In this document: piece after piece, positions 1 to 11,288 of the stretch
How positions within the stretch are numbered: position 1 is the stretch's first letter
Layout of the letters: each line of letters begins with the position of its first letter
Origin: Calliopum simillimum
Lineage: Eukaryota > Arthropoda > Insecta > Diptera > Lauxaniidae
Length of the DNA stretch: 64,000 nt
Direction: 5' to 3'
Assembly (NCBI GenBank): GCA_951812925.1
Contig: OX638368.1
Location: forward strand, 2,170,001-2,234,000
Position numbers and translations under genes: made by a program
The notes under the pieces: generated by a model
Seen by the model: only the letters and a program-made list of their open reading frames with translations
The model's database searches: none
What the model was told of the DNA's origin: nothing

Positions 1-715
1 CCTAATCCAATTTTTTATGCTTACCACCCTTGGGCTTCACATAACTTTCCATATGCGTAACTTTCCCTAATCCAAAATTTTATGCTTACCGCTCTTGGGC
101 CTCACATAACTTTCCATATGCGTAACTTTCCCTAATCCAATTTTTTATGCTTACCACTCTTGGGCTTCACATAACTTTCCTTAATCAAGTTTTCTATGCT
201 TACCACTATTGGGCCTCGCATATCTTTCCGTGTGCGTAACTTCCTTAATCCAATTTTTTATGCTTACCACTCTTGGGCTTCACATAACTTTCCATATGCG
301 TAACTTTCCTTAATCAAGTTTTCTATGCTTACCACTATTGGGCCTCGCATATCTTTCCGTGTGCGTAACTTTCCTTAATCAAGTTTTTTATGCTTACCAC
401 TACTGGGCCTCACATAACTTTCCATATGCGTAACTTTCCTTAATCAAGTTTTCTATGCTTACCACTATTGGGCCTCGCATATCTTTCCGTGTGCGTAACT
501 TTCCTTAATCTAGTTTTTTATGCTTACCACTATTGGGCCTCGCATATCTTTCCGTGTGCGTAACTTTCCTTAATCAAGTTTTCTATGCTTACCACTATTG
601 GGCCTCGCATATCTTTCCGTGTGCGTAACTTTCTTTAATCAAGTTTTTTATGCTTACCACTATTGGGCCTCGCATATCTTTCCATGTGCATAATTTTCCA
701 TATTTCATCTATCCC
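1..715. repeat. 65-bp tandem satellite array (about 12 units, continues left)
   Basis: The string tatgcttacc recurs about 12 times at a regular spacing of 65 bases, with one interval shortened to about 50 by a small deletion. Two sub-types alternate. One has TTGGGCTTCACATAACTTTC with CATATGCG; the other has TTGGGCCTCGCATATCTTTC with GTGTGCG. The array is already in full repeat at base 1, so it extends beyond the window, and it decays near 715. Short open frames across it are repeat artefacts. Confidence 0.95.
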
Positions 716-3050
716 TTATGCTTACCACCCTGGGCCTCACATAAGCTTTCCGCCGGCCTTTCCTTATATTTTGCATGCACCGCAAAATATTATTTCGCAC
801 GCACTACGAAATCTAGAACTATCATTTCGTACGCATAACAAAATTTCAAGTTCTTTTTTTTTGTTATTGTATTTTTTATTTAATAATTTTGTTTTTGTTA
901 TAAAATTTTGCACGCACCGCAAAATTTGAAACTGTCAATTCGTTCGCACTACGAAAATTGTCAGTTTCTTTTGTTTATTTTATCATGTCACTGCACATTA
1001 ACATGCACCCGACCTCCCCCGATGCCACCAATATGCGAAGGCGTCCCTTCACCTTGGCAACACCAAAGAGACGACAAGCACATGAGACGCACAGTAACTT
1101 ATTTAATTCACACGTTTTTTTATTATTAATTTGATTATGAATGCATGTAAGTTCCATCTATCCTCTATCCTTTATGATAAGTACTACCTCACTTTGGAAA
1201 ATAAAACAAAATCCTACGATTGAAAACGTCAGCAAAAAACTCCTTCCATATAAAAAAATTCCGTTTTGCTTTGTTAATTCATTTCCCTTTGCAATTTCAC
1301 TTTGTGTGCTTGCTTTTTGTTGTTTGTTTTTGTTCTTTCCCTTTACAACACTTTCTGTGTTTCTGTTTCTTTATTTTATGTTCTTTCCTTTTCCACTACA
1401 TACATGCATATTACTTTATACTTTATATTTCTGATTTTCCAATATTTTTTTTCTTTATTCTTTCCTCTTTCCACTAAATGAGCATAGTTTTCAGTGCACT
1501 TTATATTTCTAATATTAATTTAATTTTTTTTCTTTTTCTTTCCTTTTTCATAACATGCGTGCATAATTTTTATTGCACTCTATATCCTTACTTTCCACTC
1601 ACTTTAATCAATTCTTTAATATTTTACCTCTTTTAATCAGAATTTTAAACTTTCCTAATTCCTTAAAAACACTATTAATAAACGCAGTAAAACACGTCAG
1701 CATCTCCGCATACCTGCTTTCTTCAGCGTCCGTTGTTTGCTGCGTAGATTTTTTGCAGCTGTTGCTTGTTGTGCAACTTTTCTTTCGCTTGATTTTCTTT
1801 CCTTTTTCACAAAATGAGCATAATTTCCAGTGCATTTTATATTTCAAACTTTCAAATATTCTTTTCTTTTTTCTTTGCTCTTTCCACTATTCCTACCAAA
1901 AAATATTTTAATTTTTAAAACTCTCCCAGTTCCTTAGAGATATATATTGAACGCACACACAAAGACACTTCTCTTTTCTCGCCTGTTTTTCTCTGCAGCC
2001 GTTGCTTGCTGTGAATTTTTTGCAGCAGTCGCTTGCTGCGCAGCACCTTCCTTATTCCTACATCTGTCCTTATTTCTATTTTTTCTTTCCATATTTTCAA
2101 TATTTATTTCATTCTTTCCTAATTCTTGCTTTCTTCAGCGTCCGTTGTTTGCTGTTTTTTCTTTTCTTTTTTATTTTGTTATATTATCCATCATTCTCTA
2201 CATTTAAAGCTTCAATTTTTATTTATTTGCGTTTGCTTTCGTGTTGATTCTTTGACGAATAAACGTCACTCACTACGGTTGAAACACGATTAAACACACG
2301 ATCGTTGTGCGTATGTAAGCATACCACATTTCCATTCTCTCCATTCCAGCATTCGCAATAAGGGTTGAAAGCAAACATCGCTTTGTATATTGAGAATGCG
2401 TAAGAGAGCCATTCCTGTATACTTTTCTCTTTCCGCCTTCTGCTGCCATAGCATTAAATTGAAAGCACGCAAAAAATTTGCTCATTGAATACGCGTGAGA
2501 GGCATTCGTTATATTTTTCTTTTTCTCTTTTGCTACCATAGCATTAAATGGAAATCTTGCGACGACTGATTTGTATATTGATCCTGTATACTGTACTCTT
2601 TCTGTCCTTCGCTACGATATCATTAAATTAAAAACTTGCAACGACTGGAACATACAAATATGAATTTCACAATTTTGCGAAATGGCTGATGTAACTTTCC
2701 ATTTTCCAATTAATTATGTATCTGTTTTTCCAATCTCTAGAGCAAATTTTTCCACTTTCCATAGAATTATGTATATGTTCTTCAAATTTCTAGAACAAAT
2801 CTTTCCACTTTCCAAATCTTTTCATAGAAAAATATGTTACAAATTATAGAACAAATTTTCCCCTCTTTCCGTTTATTTAAAAAATTTTATGTTGTTTTAA
2901 AAACAAAAATATACCTTTCCATGAAAACCAAAACAAATTCTTTCCGAACTGCTATCCATAGGCGCCATTTCATGTGGCTCGACGTGGACCATAATGTTTC
3001 GTATACTTTACCTCCTTAGTACCTTTTAGAAATAATAATAAACACAGAAA
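716..3050. repeat. Pyrimidine-rich region of short degenerate repeats, no gene seen
   Basis: The plus strand is strongly T and C rich. Several imperfect repeat families follow one another. GCACGCACCGCAAAAT with CGCACTACGAAA recurs near 773-960. A TTGCAGC(A/T)GT(T/C)GCTTG motif recurs at 1753-2040. A unit containing CATAGCATTAAAT recurs at about 2451, 2541 and 2621. A unit containing AGAACAAATNTTTCCACTTTCC recurs at about 2739, 2792 and 2849. Open frames here are low-complexity Phe/Leu/Ser runs with no recognisable domain. It reads as a decayed continuation of the satellite block. Confidence 0.6.
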
Positions 3051-3299
3051 CCTTTTTTTGATGGGAAAAGCCTTTGGCATAAAAACCCATAATTTATTGG
3101 TTCACTATTTAAATGAGAATGTACACAGTTTTACAATTTGCTTTCCTTTACTTTTTTTAAACATTCCAAAATTGCCATATTTCAGGCGTCTACTCTTTCC
3201 AATAACTCAACAGCAACTACTTTTCTGTTCGTTTCTCAAAGTAATAGAGAAAAAAGCTAATTATGACACCACGTATCGATAACAAGTTTGATCGATACG

Positions 3300-3505
3300 A
3301 TACAATATCAAAAATATATCAAAATGATATACAAAAAAAGGATATCAGCGGCTGATAAATTTTTGATATCATTTTGATATACATTTCTGATACAAAATTG
3401 ACATGTTTTTCAATGATATCAAAAATATATCAAAATGATATACAAAAAATGGATATCAGCGGCTGATACATTTTTGATATCATTTTGATATACATTTCTG
3501 ATACA
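3300..3505. repeat. Duplicated palindromic unit of about 107 bp
   Basis: Two direct copies lie at about 3307-3395 and 3414-3503. Within each copy, ATATCAAAATGATATAC on the left is answered by its near-reverse complement GATATCATTTTGATATAC on the right, around the core GGATATCAGCGGCTGATA. Each unit could fold into a hairpin. The copies differ at only a few bases. Confidence 0.8.
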
Positions 3506-3516
3506 ATGACAAGAAC

Positions 3517-3735
3517 TTGACAAGTTTTTTTGATCGGGATCATGTTCTTTTTCATTTGGATATGGTTCGCACAAATTATGCTACAAATGCTCCTATTAAT
3601 AGGTCTTTAAATATGTTTAATAATATTAATTTACTTAATAACATAGATTTTTCAGTTTCAAAAAATTCTATAAAATCTTTTTTGATTAGTATATGGGCAT
3701 ATCCGAAAAAAGGTCAACCAAGAGAAAAATTATAA
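3517..3735 (+). pseudogene. Possible non-LTR retrotransposon ORF2 C-terminal fragment
   Basis: About 72 codons are open. The stretch RTNYATNAPINRSLNMFNN followed by IDFSVSKNSIKSFL resembles the tail seen after the reverse transcriptase domain of many insect non-LTR elements, an RT.Y..N.PI.R...L.N pattern. No catalytic reverse transcriptase motif is present and there is no upstream continuation. The assignment rests on one short motif recognised by eye; a random open frame is the alternative. Confidence 0.3.
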
Positions 3736-3809
3736 AGTTGCCGTTAAAGCGCATTTTGCCACTAAGTGAGTGGTATTGCACACAAAATAATTAAAGGTTT
3801 TTAATATGC

Positions 3810-4680
3810 TTTCTAAGGGTTCAATCCCCATTCCGAGTTTCCTAAAAATTGGTCCACCGGTTTAGCCGCGGAAATATATTTCGCCTTTAGGGGCATCGCA
3901 CCGGCATCTACATAACAAAAAATCTTTAATAACGTTGCATTCCAAATTTCATAAAAATCGATGCAGTGGTTGAGCTGCACCAGCGTATTTTTACCGTGAG
4001 ATGCGGTGCCAAGAAAAAATTTTACTTTTGTGTGCACTGCATTTCTTTACAACCTTTTCCACAAATAAATCAAGCGAATATAATGTGCTTAAGTTAGTTG
4101 GAACGGGGCTGCATCAATTTTCGATAGCCTATGTATATATATAACATAAAAATTGTAACGTTCGCAATGTAACGTGCGCAACACACAAAAGTTAAATTTT
4201 TGTACGAACGTAGGACTCTTTGATTCCCTCAAAAGCAGTTTCGATATGCTCAGATATTCTTCTTTCTTTGGAGGATTTTGCTTTTTTCGGTTATACTGGA
4301 AACTTCGCAAAAAATTTTGAAAATGTACATTGATCTCCACAACGACTTCTGTTTTTTGTAACGTGCGAACAGCACTTTATGCACGATTATATTGTAACTG
4401 ATACAAGCTTGGAAATATTTTTAAATGCCTTCTGAAAGTACTCTCAAAGGGTAACATACCACTGCAGGTAAATTAAGAATTTAACATTCAGAGCGCCTTC
4501 AGAATTTAAAAATATGCGTACAAATGTAACGTTCGCAACGCAGGATTAGCCCATATTGTAAAACTGCATAAATCTTGTATTGTATTATATTTTTTACTTA
4601 AATTATTCTAGTCTGTAAGAAATTCTGTGTTCATAGACTATGAAATGAAGTAAAATAAAATAAAAAAAAATAAAATATAA
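3810..4680. other. Non-coding, repeat-like sequence upstream of the first MADF/BESS exon
   Basis: The phrases AAAATTGGTCCACCGG and TTCATAAAAATCGATGCAGTGG are typical of dispersed non-coding fly repeats. GTAACGTTCGCAA occurs twice (near 4156 and 4528). I searched this stretch for the N-terminal half of a MADF domain, which the exon at 4717 needs, and did not find it. Confidence 0.4.
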
Positions 4681-4716
4681 TTTATAAACATTTTTTTTGC
4701 TTGTAATATTTTTCAG

Positions 4717-5273
4717 TGACACAGTGCAAAGCAAAGTGGTCCATTCTACGAAATTCATACGGAAGATTTCTTAGGGATGAAAGTAAAATTTCTTCAGGAT
4801 TAATATCAAAGAAAAGGAGAAAAGTGTGGCATTTGGCTGAAGCGATGTCATTTTTAAAAGACTTTTTGGTGCGACCGCCACTTAAAAGGACACTTGACTC
4901 GACTTTTAAATCAAGCGATGACAACAGTATGCTAAATATTCCCATCGATGACGCGTCGAATGAATCCCAGAATTCTCTTGATGAACAAAATGCAGTCAGC
5001 ACAAAACAAGCAGCTGCAGAAATTGATACATTAGCAGATCCCATGGTTGAATATTTTAAATCAAAATTTAAGAAAACAGAGAGTGAAGATGAAAACATAA
5101 CATTTTTCAAAAGCTTACTACCCGATATTAGAAAGCTATCATCGCGGAGACAACGGCAAATAAAATATGAGTTCTTGAGTAACTTAAATCAATTACTAGA
5201 TGAAGAAGAGAAAGAAATAGGAGTTCCAGTCGTAACATGGGAATCATTGGAAGAGGGGAACAGACAAATTTAA
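4717..5273 (+). CDS. MADF/BESS-domain protein, second exon (first copy, first exon not found)
   Basis: The exon begins after a polypyrimidine acceptor, ttttcag, with the frame TG-ACA-CAG. It opens with TQCKAKWSILRNSYGRFLRD, the second half of a MADF domain (the W..LR..Y segment), and continues HLAEAMSFLKDF. An acidic, Ser-rich linker follows. Near the C-terminus is a BESS domain, FFKSLLPDIRKLSSRRQRQIK. The stop is TAA. MADF/BESS proteins are Adf-1-like: the MADF part binds DNA in a Myb-like way and the BESS part mediates protein contacts, so this should act in the nucleus as a transcriptional regulator. The acceptor phase matches the complete paralogue at 6377-9431. The missing first exon lies left of the window or is deleted, so this copy may be non-functional. 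Confidence 0.75.
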
Positions 5274-5311
5274 TTAACACATTATAAATTATTTATTAAA
5301 AAAAGCAATGT

Positions 5312-5524
5312 ATGCATACTTGTCTCTTACCTATTGTTCTTTTATTACTTTGTGGATGTAATCGGTATACTCAAAACTCAATGTATGGATTTATCATGAA
5401 TAAACGTTTTCGAGAATCTTTCCTCGGACTGCTATGGAGACTGCAAAGTAGTCTGAGAAAAAAGTCTCCAGATTATTTATTCATGATAAGGCCCTATGAA
5501 GTCCTTTTCAGATGTTTCGAATAA
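5312..5524 (+). pseudogene. Short open frame resembling the TM7/helix-8 tail of a GPCR
   Basis: The open frame contains SMYGFIMNKRFRESFLGLL after a hydrophobic stretch LLPIVLLLLCGC. This resembles the end of rhodopsin-like receptors, where an N(P)xxY motif is followed by a basic-aromatic helix 8. Here the proline is replaced, reading NSMY. A perfect 14-bp inverted repeat (TTATCATGAATAAA at 5391-5404, complement at 5476-5489) brackets much of it, which points to a small mobile insert instead. Only about 35 residues support the receptor reading, so it may be chance. Confidence 0.2.
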
Positions 5525-5559
5525 AAGTTGACATATCTCCCTGAAGCCGCAGTTTTCTG

Positions 5560-6140
5560 ATACAAGCCAATTCGCATTCGCTTTAAGAGAGCCGTGTGTT
5601 GATAAAATGTATGTATGTAACTCCTAGGAGGAGCATAGGTCCAATATAAAACATCTCCATTCGTCGCGATCCCTTGCGATGACTTTGATCTCTTACCACG
5701 ACTTTCCCGATTCTTGGATTTCCTTTTCCAGCGACCTTTTGCAGTTGGTTTTGGGTCTACTACGTCCTCTACTGCCTTGTGGATTCCACTCAAGAGCCTG
5801 GCGACAAACTTCGCTGTGTGGTTTCCGGAGAGTGTGACCAATCCAACTCCATTTGCGCAGCTTGACCTCGTTTGCTATAGTCTTCTGATTGCATTTTTGA
5901 TGTAGCTCGGCATTTGATATAGTGCGAGGCCACCAAACCTTTAGTATACGCCTTAAGCATTTGTTGACGAATACTTGCAGCCTGTTCGTTAGTTGTTCAG
6001 TGACAAGCCATGTTTCGCACCCATATAACAAAACCGATTTCACATTCGAATCAAAAATGCGCACTCTCGTTTCAGTGGATACAACGGGAAGACCATATTT
6101 TGTTCAGTTGAGCAAACGAGCCTTTTGCTTTTGCTATTCT
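5560..6140 (-). pseudogene. Non-LTR retrotransposon reverse transcriptase C-terminus (RTE/CR1-like), broken
   Basis: On the minus strand the frame reads RIFDSNVKSVLLYGCETW, then CLRRILKVWWPRTISNAEL, then RKWSWIGHTLRKP and a Gly/Arg-rich GSRGRSRPK segment ending EIQESGKSW. This is the conserved C-terminal region after the reverse transcriptase palm in insect endonuclease/reverse-transcriptase elements. It is interrupted. The N-terminal continuation above about 6064 is in another frame, and the downstream part (…ARDR-EW…LC) falls in a third frame near 5690. The endonuclease and catalytic FADD-type box are absent, as expected of a 5'-truncated dead copy. Confidence 0.8.
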
Positions 6141-6376
6141 TGAGTTGATATCCTCTTTGTTGATAAAATACGAAGCGCTTATTTTTTAACAACTTCGGCA
6201 TTTCGACAGTTGTCGTTTTACTGCTGATACAGCAATAAGAGAATTATATTTTGTTCTCTTTTCAGTTTTATGTTGCTTTTGATTCGCTTTGTTTTTGCTT
6301 TTGAATATTAACTGTGGGTTTTAGATTGGCAGTCGTTTACAGTTTGTTGTGCTTGGCGGTGTGTTGTTGTTTTTTA

Positions 6377-6512
6377 ATGTGTGACGTTGAGAAATTTATA
6401 TCTTGTGTTAAAAGTCATCCTGCGATTTACAGTTACGCTTCGTCAGTAGGATCCAAAAAGGAAGCTGTGGTTTCTTCATGGCAAAAAGTTTCTAAAGAAA
6501 TGGAAATGCCAG
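6377..6512 (+). CDS. MADF/BESS-domain protein, exon 1 (second copy)
   Basis: ATG at 6377 opens MCDVEKFISCVKSHPAIYSY, then a lysine-rich turn and VVSSWQKVSKEMEMPG. This is the first half of a MADF domain (FI..V..HP.IY, then W..V...M). The exon ends CCA-G followed by GTTAGT, a good splice donor leaving phase 1. Joined to the acceptor at 8866 it restores GTG and reads straight into ETCKAKWNIVRSTYRKYLRE, completing the MADF fold. An in-frame ATG 21 codons upstream (6314) exists, but it adds a hydrophobic stretch foreign to the family, so I chose 6377. Confidence 0.8.
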
Positions 6513-8865
6513 GTTAGTTTTATTGTAATAAAATGCTTTACTAGTTCTCTGCTTACTCTTTTGGCGCGAAAAAGTATACCGGGTGGGCAGAAATCAGTAG
6601 AACACCGAAAAATGTAAGATTCCTGGAGCTATTCTGAACCACTTTTTCCTTTGCCATTTTACTCGAAATTCGCCAAATTGATAAATCAGAAAATTCTTAG
6701 CGGGACCTTGGGGGTCTACGAAATACTGCTATTGGTTCACTTTAAAATTAAATAACTCCGTACCCACCCTTTGCAGTTCACAAATGTTTCAGATTATCCT
6801 TTTCAATATCAATTTTCATTTGGAAATTTCCCTCGAAAATGAATAAAAACTTAAAAATTTCCCACAGCTTACCTGAGGAAATCCCATGGAAATTTTTACG
6901 AAGAAAAGGACAAAAACTCTTTAATACCTATAGGGTCGCCTATATACATATAACAAAAGGTGCAGTAATGCCCTATTTCTGCAGTAATGACTTTAAATTT
7001 GCAGTTAACTGTATAACTATTGTTTTAGTTGTCTTACCACACCAATCTGGGCCAAAATGTAGCAGACATAAAAATTAGTCGGGATTTCTTTTTACGTTTC
7101 GCAGTGTTTCATTATTTTTGTTTTGTATCAAGTCTCCAATGCTTTATAAGCGGCGTACGGGAGAACAAACTTATGGGCGGATTTGAGTTTGAAGTTAATG
7201 TTGAGGATGACAAATATTTCTTAAAAAACATTGAATTGTCCCAAAAATCAAAATGAAGCCAAAGGCCAACGCAATCAGTTGACGATATTCGGAAGGATGT
7301 TGTCGATTCCTTATCTGCTTTTTTAATAACTCGTCTACAAATTCCTGATACCGACTTGCTAAACACCATTGAAATATTTTTGAAACTCGAAAACTCCGCT
7401 GATATTAGGGAAAGTGGGAGCCATGTGTCAACGTCCGGAAAGAGTATCTGCAAATCTTTTTCTGCGTAGAATACCTACAATTTGCAAATTTGTTAAAGGT
7501 ATCAAGCAAAATAAACGCTTGGCTCACGATTTCCTACTTTCCCCACTAAAATCCATACATCGCACAGTGTCTCGTTTTAGTGTGCTAGGCGTGAAAAATT
7601 CAAAATCTAATATTTAAGTTTTTGTGTGCAGAAGTGTTTAAATATGTCCACTTACCTCCAAAAATAGATTTTTATGTTCTTTGGTTAACATTTAGTACAT
7701 ATATTAGCACTTCAGAGTTGATATTTAAAATATTTTCGTTCCGGAAATCACTTCAACTTCAGTAAATTTTGTGGTAATATTTCCATGAAATAAAATTAAG
7801 AAAAAAAATCAAAATTGGCTAGATGTATAACCTTTCCAAAAATATACATATATTGTTTATATTTATCTTACATAGTGTTACTGCAATTTAAGCAGAATTG
7901 CAATTTTTCCTGCTTTCGAAATTTATATTTTTGTTATGTATTGGACTCAAAAGCTATGAGCACCGCTCCGCAACGGGTAGAGAGGGACATTTTAAGAAAA
8001 AATATGTAGTTTTTTGTTGATGACACGTGAGGCTTAAATCCTCGCACTTTCTCGCAAAAAAATGTTCGCCGTACTATGAAAATTGTACCAGATTTTATAA
8101 TAATACCTACAAAATGTGCAAAGGTAAAATATTCCAAATGTTTTTTATGTGCGGGGGTCCAGTGCCCCTCTTTTAATTTTCCCCATGTTGCTTAAAAGAT
8201 ATAACTTATATCCATGTACCAAATTTTATAATGATAAAAGTACATATAGTATTTTAAGTATTTTTGTGTAGGGGTTCAAAGCCCCCATATTTGAACCCCC
8301 TCTCTATTCATATAGTGTTTTGCAAATAAAATACATGTTCTCAATATAAAGTTTTGTAGCAATAACCCCCACACCCCCGCCAAAATCATTTCACTCTATT
8401 TCGTGAGGTCAATGGACATATTTTAACAGTTCTGCATATTAAAAAATGAATTTTGAATTTTTCACGTCTAGATTGTATGAAACAGTGCACTGTGCATCGT
8501 TTGCAATTCGAATTGAGTATGCGACTAAACAAACTTACTTTAAACATATTTTTGTAAACGGACGAGAAGTGGAAAATAGTCAAAATGAAGATGCATTTAA
8601 AAGAAAAGTTCACTATAAATAAATATTCAATTTTGAATTGAATTTGCCGAAATTAAATCGCTTAAATTAGATTTTCTAAATTGAATAGTTTTTGGCGTGA
8701 TTTCCGTTATTTAATATTAATTTTTAATATTAATCATTTGAATAAGCCCTTAATGTTTGTTAAAAAATTGGCAATAAAAAAAGCCCCTGGTACATACATC
8801 ATAATTTAGATTCGTTATGAATAAAAATAAAAATTTAACTACAACTCATATATTTATTTTTCCAG
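6513..8865 (+). other. Intron of the second MADF/BESS gene
   Basis: The 2353-bp interval runs from GTTAGT to a T-rich acceptor ending ttttccag. It is AT rich. It contains an unexplained coding relic at about 7029-7468 and a run of C-rich phrases near 8150-8390 (GGGGTCC, CCCCCACACCCCCGCC) that look like repeat debris. No other exon was recognised inside it. Confidence 0.6.
7029..7468 (+). pseudogene. Unknown coding relic with one internal stop
   Basis: One frame stays open from about 7029 to a TAG near 7467 except for a single TGA at 7254-7256. After the stop it reads SVDDIRKDVVDSLSAFLITR, then LQIPDTDLLNTIEIFLKLEN. The composition looks protein-like and not repeat-like, with amphipathic helices and balanced charges. 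I do not recognise the family. It sits inside the MADF/BESS intron in the same orientation. It may be a fragment of a transposon protein. Confidence 0.3.
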
Positions 8866-9431
8866 TGGAAACTTGCAAAGCCAAATGGAACATTGTACGT
8901 AGTACATACAGGAAATATCTAAGGGAGAAAAATCAAATGCCACACAGAAATAGAAGAATTTGGCATTTAGCGGAATCTATGTCTTTCTTAAAAAACCATG
9001 TCCGAATACCAATTAAAAATAGATGTGATTTAACTTATGAATCAAGCAATGACGGTGCTAATGACGATGGTGACAGTGCGTCAAATATTCCTAATGATGA
9101 ACACTTGTCCAACGAAAATAAATCTCAGGACTCTCTGCACGAGCTGAGCTCACGACACAAAATACAAAGAGATATCTTAGTTGATGAAATAGCCGAACCA
9201 ATGATGGAATACGCTGAAACAAAAGCTAAGGAAGCAGAAAGTGAAGATGTTAACTTGACATTTTTCAAAAGTTTATTACCTGACATTAAAAAGTTACCAA
9301 CAAGAAGACAAAGACAAATAAAACTCAACTTTTTGTCTAAATTGAATCAACTACTTGATGAACAAGACAAAGAAATGCGTCTTTCAGGTATTACTTGGGA
9401 ATCAATGAAAGAAGAGAAAGAATTTATTTGA
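8866..9431 (+). CDS. MADF/BESS-domain protein, exon 2 (second copy)
   Basis: With exon 1 (6377-6512) the spliced frame is 702 bases, encoding 233 residues. The order is MADF domain (about residues 5-90, completed by KAKWNIVRSTYRKYLRE and HLAESMSFLKNH), an acidic Asp/Asn/Ser linker, then a BESS domain (FFKSLLPDIKKLPTRRQRQIK) near residues 175-212. The stop is TGA. It parallels the exon at 4717-5273 along its whole length, including intron phase, so the two are tandem duplicates. The predicted role is that of an Adf-1-type sequence-specific nuclear regulator. The target is unknown. Confidence 0.85.
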
Positions 9432-9604
9432 ACCGAAAACTGGAATTTTATTAGATTTTATTTTGAAAACTTATAATTATTTGTTAAATCGAAAATATAT
9501 AAATAAAGAATTACTCCTGCTACACATAACTTAAAGTAACACCAAATTGAATCAATTACTTTGTTCAATTTAAAAAATTCAAATAGATAAATATAAATGT
9601 TATT

Positions 9605-9790
9605 ATACCCTACAACCAGCGTTTATTCACTTTGTCCTTCCGTATGTAACGCACAGCAGGAGGATTGGTAGGTATAGAAAAGTGTATGTATATATTCTTT
9701 GTCAGTGTCATCTTCTGAGTCGATTTTATCATGTCGGTCTGGCGGTCTGTCCGTGGAAATCATTTTAATATTTTTTGAAAGCACTATAAT
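9605..9790 (+). mobile_element. 5' fragment of a DINE-1/INE-1-like Helitron
   Basis: The phrases ATACCCTACAACCAGCG, TTCACTTTGTCCTTCCGT, GTATATATTC and GTCTGGCGGTCTGTCCGTGG match the 5' end of the better-preserved copies at 55868 and 20398-21237. The match stops near 9785, where unrelated TTGGCCGAAGCCGAAGG sequence begins. Confidence 0.75.
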
Positions 9791-10675
9791 TAGTGTCCGA
9801 CAGAAGGTCACTTTTTGGCCGAAGCCGAAGGCGATTAATTGGTTTTTATAACCTTCGGCTCAAGCCGAAGCACTATAGGTCAAAAGGCACACTTTTTTGG
9901 CCAAAATTCATAACGTCCATATTATCATGGATACCGACTGCAAATGTAGTTCTTATGTTGACTCTAGACTAAAAGAACAATTCTGAAAAAAATCTTAACC
10001 CTTGTACTACCGGGTCAAAAATGACACGTAATAAATTCTATAAATTAATAACGCATACCAGCAAGGTTTTGTTTTTAGACATATCCGAAGTAACTCATGC
10101 ATTGAATCCGAATCCGAGGTAAGAATTGACCCACCACTTCAGGATTTCGAGATATTTTAGGTCAAATTCATGAAAAATGCAAATTTTGGCTATTTTTGAG
10201 GTTCGATGCAAACTGCACAAAATTTTCATTATTTTTTTTACCAAAATGTATCACGTAGTTCTGTTATGTTTCTTCGAAATGAACTCTTAAAAAATGCCAT
10301 ACAATACTTTATTTAAAAGTTATGGCCGATTTAAGATGGCATGCCATGACATCTTGTAATCCCATAAAACGGGTAAAACGACACAACTTTTGATTTCATG
10401 ATATCATCTTAAATCTGAATAACTTTTGAAGAAAGGACGTCTATATTTCTAAATGACATTAACAAAAGAACCGTCTTATTGTTTTTGGGTTTCTTAGGAC
10501 TAACAAATTCCAACAACATTTTAAAAGCTTACACGAAGTTCAAAATTTAAAAAAAATACTAAAAGTCAGGGGTCTAATTTGAATTTTAAATTCTTCCACA
10601 GAAAACCAAAATATATTTTAATGTTTAAAACTACATTGCATTTTACATAACATCAACAATTTTATAAATTTTTAT

Positions 10676-11125
10676 TTTAAGAATTTTTTAAGTGTGTTAC
10701 TTAATGACATTTTATATTGAAAATTGATTTTATTTAATTGAACTTTTTAGTCATATATTTGCAAAGATCGATTTACATATAAATCTTTCAATGCATTTTT
10801 CTAACACATAATTATGACAAATCAAGGAACGGATTAAAAACACGGCTATAGTGACATATGTTTCGTCTTTCGCCACAAAGACTCATCAGACTATTTTTGT
10901 TGTTATTATAATTATATTTATTTTACTAAATTAATTATAATTGAAAAATTGCAAGTTTGAAAACTTTTTGTGTTTTTGGTCTGGGCGGGAGACGAACCAA
11001 GGATCTCCAGGTTGGTAGCAGAAGTCGTTACCACTGCACCAGCCTTGCCCGGCTGCGAAGCGGACTTTTTGCCAGTTTTATTTGTGTGTTAATACGTATT
11101 GATATATCATAATTGTTGTTTTGTG
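10676..11125 (-). repeat. SINE-like unit with tRNA-like head, inverted copy 1
   Basis: Read on the minus strand, a tRNA-like body at 11050-10983 has an A-box-like TGGTGCAGTGG and a B-box-like GGTTCGTCTCC, closed by GGGC/GCCC. It is followed by a non-tRNA body and an AT-rich tail reaching about 10676. It is a close reverse complement of 11391-11795. It sits inside the 9871-12058 element. Confidence 0.7.
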
Positions 11126-11126
11126 T

Positions 11127-11288
11127 TTTTAATCCGTTCCTTGATTTGTCATAATTATGTGTTAGAAAAATGCATTGAAAGATTTATATGTAAATCGATC
11201 TTTGCAAATATATGACTAAAAAGTTCAATTAAATAAAATCAATTTTCAATATAAAATGTCATTAAGTAACACACTTAAAAAATTCTTA
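11127..11288 (+). repeat. Extra copy of the SINE-like tail, inverted to 10676-10845
   Basis: This segment starts TTTTTAATCCGTTCCTTG and ends ACACACTTAAAAAATTCTT. It is the reverse complement of about 10676-10845, and its first part is a direct repeat of 11683-11795. It makes the first unit flanked on both sides by inverted tail copies. Confidence 0.75.

Noticed and set aside
650..2250. Several plus-strand open frames of 60-112 codons rich in Phe, Leu and Ser.
   Set aside because: They come from pyrimidine-rich repeats, overlap in different frames and carry no domain or splice context.
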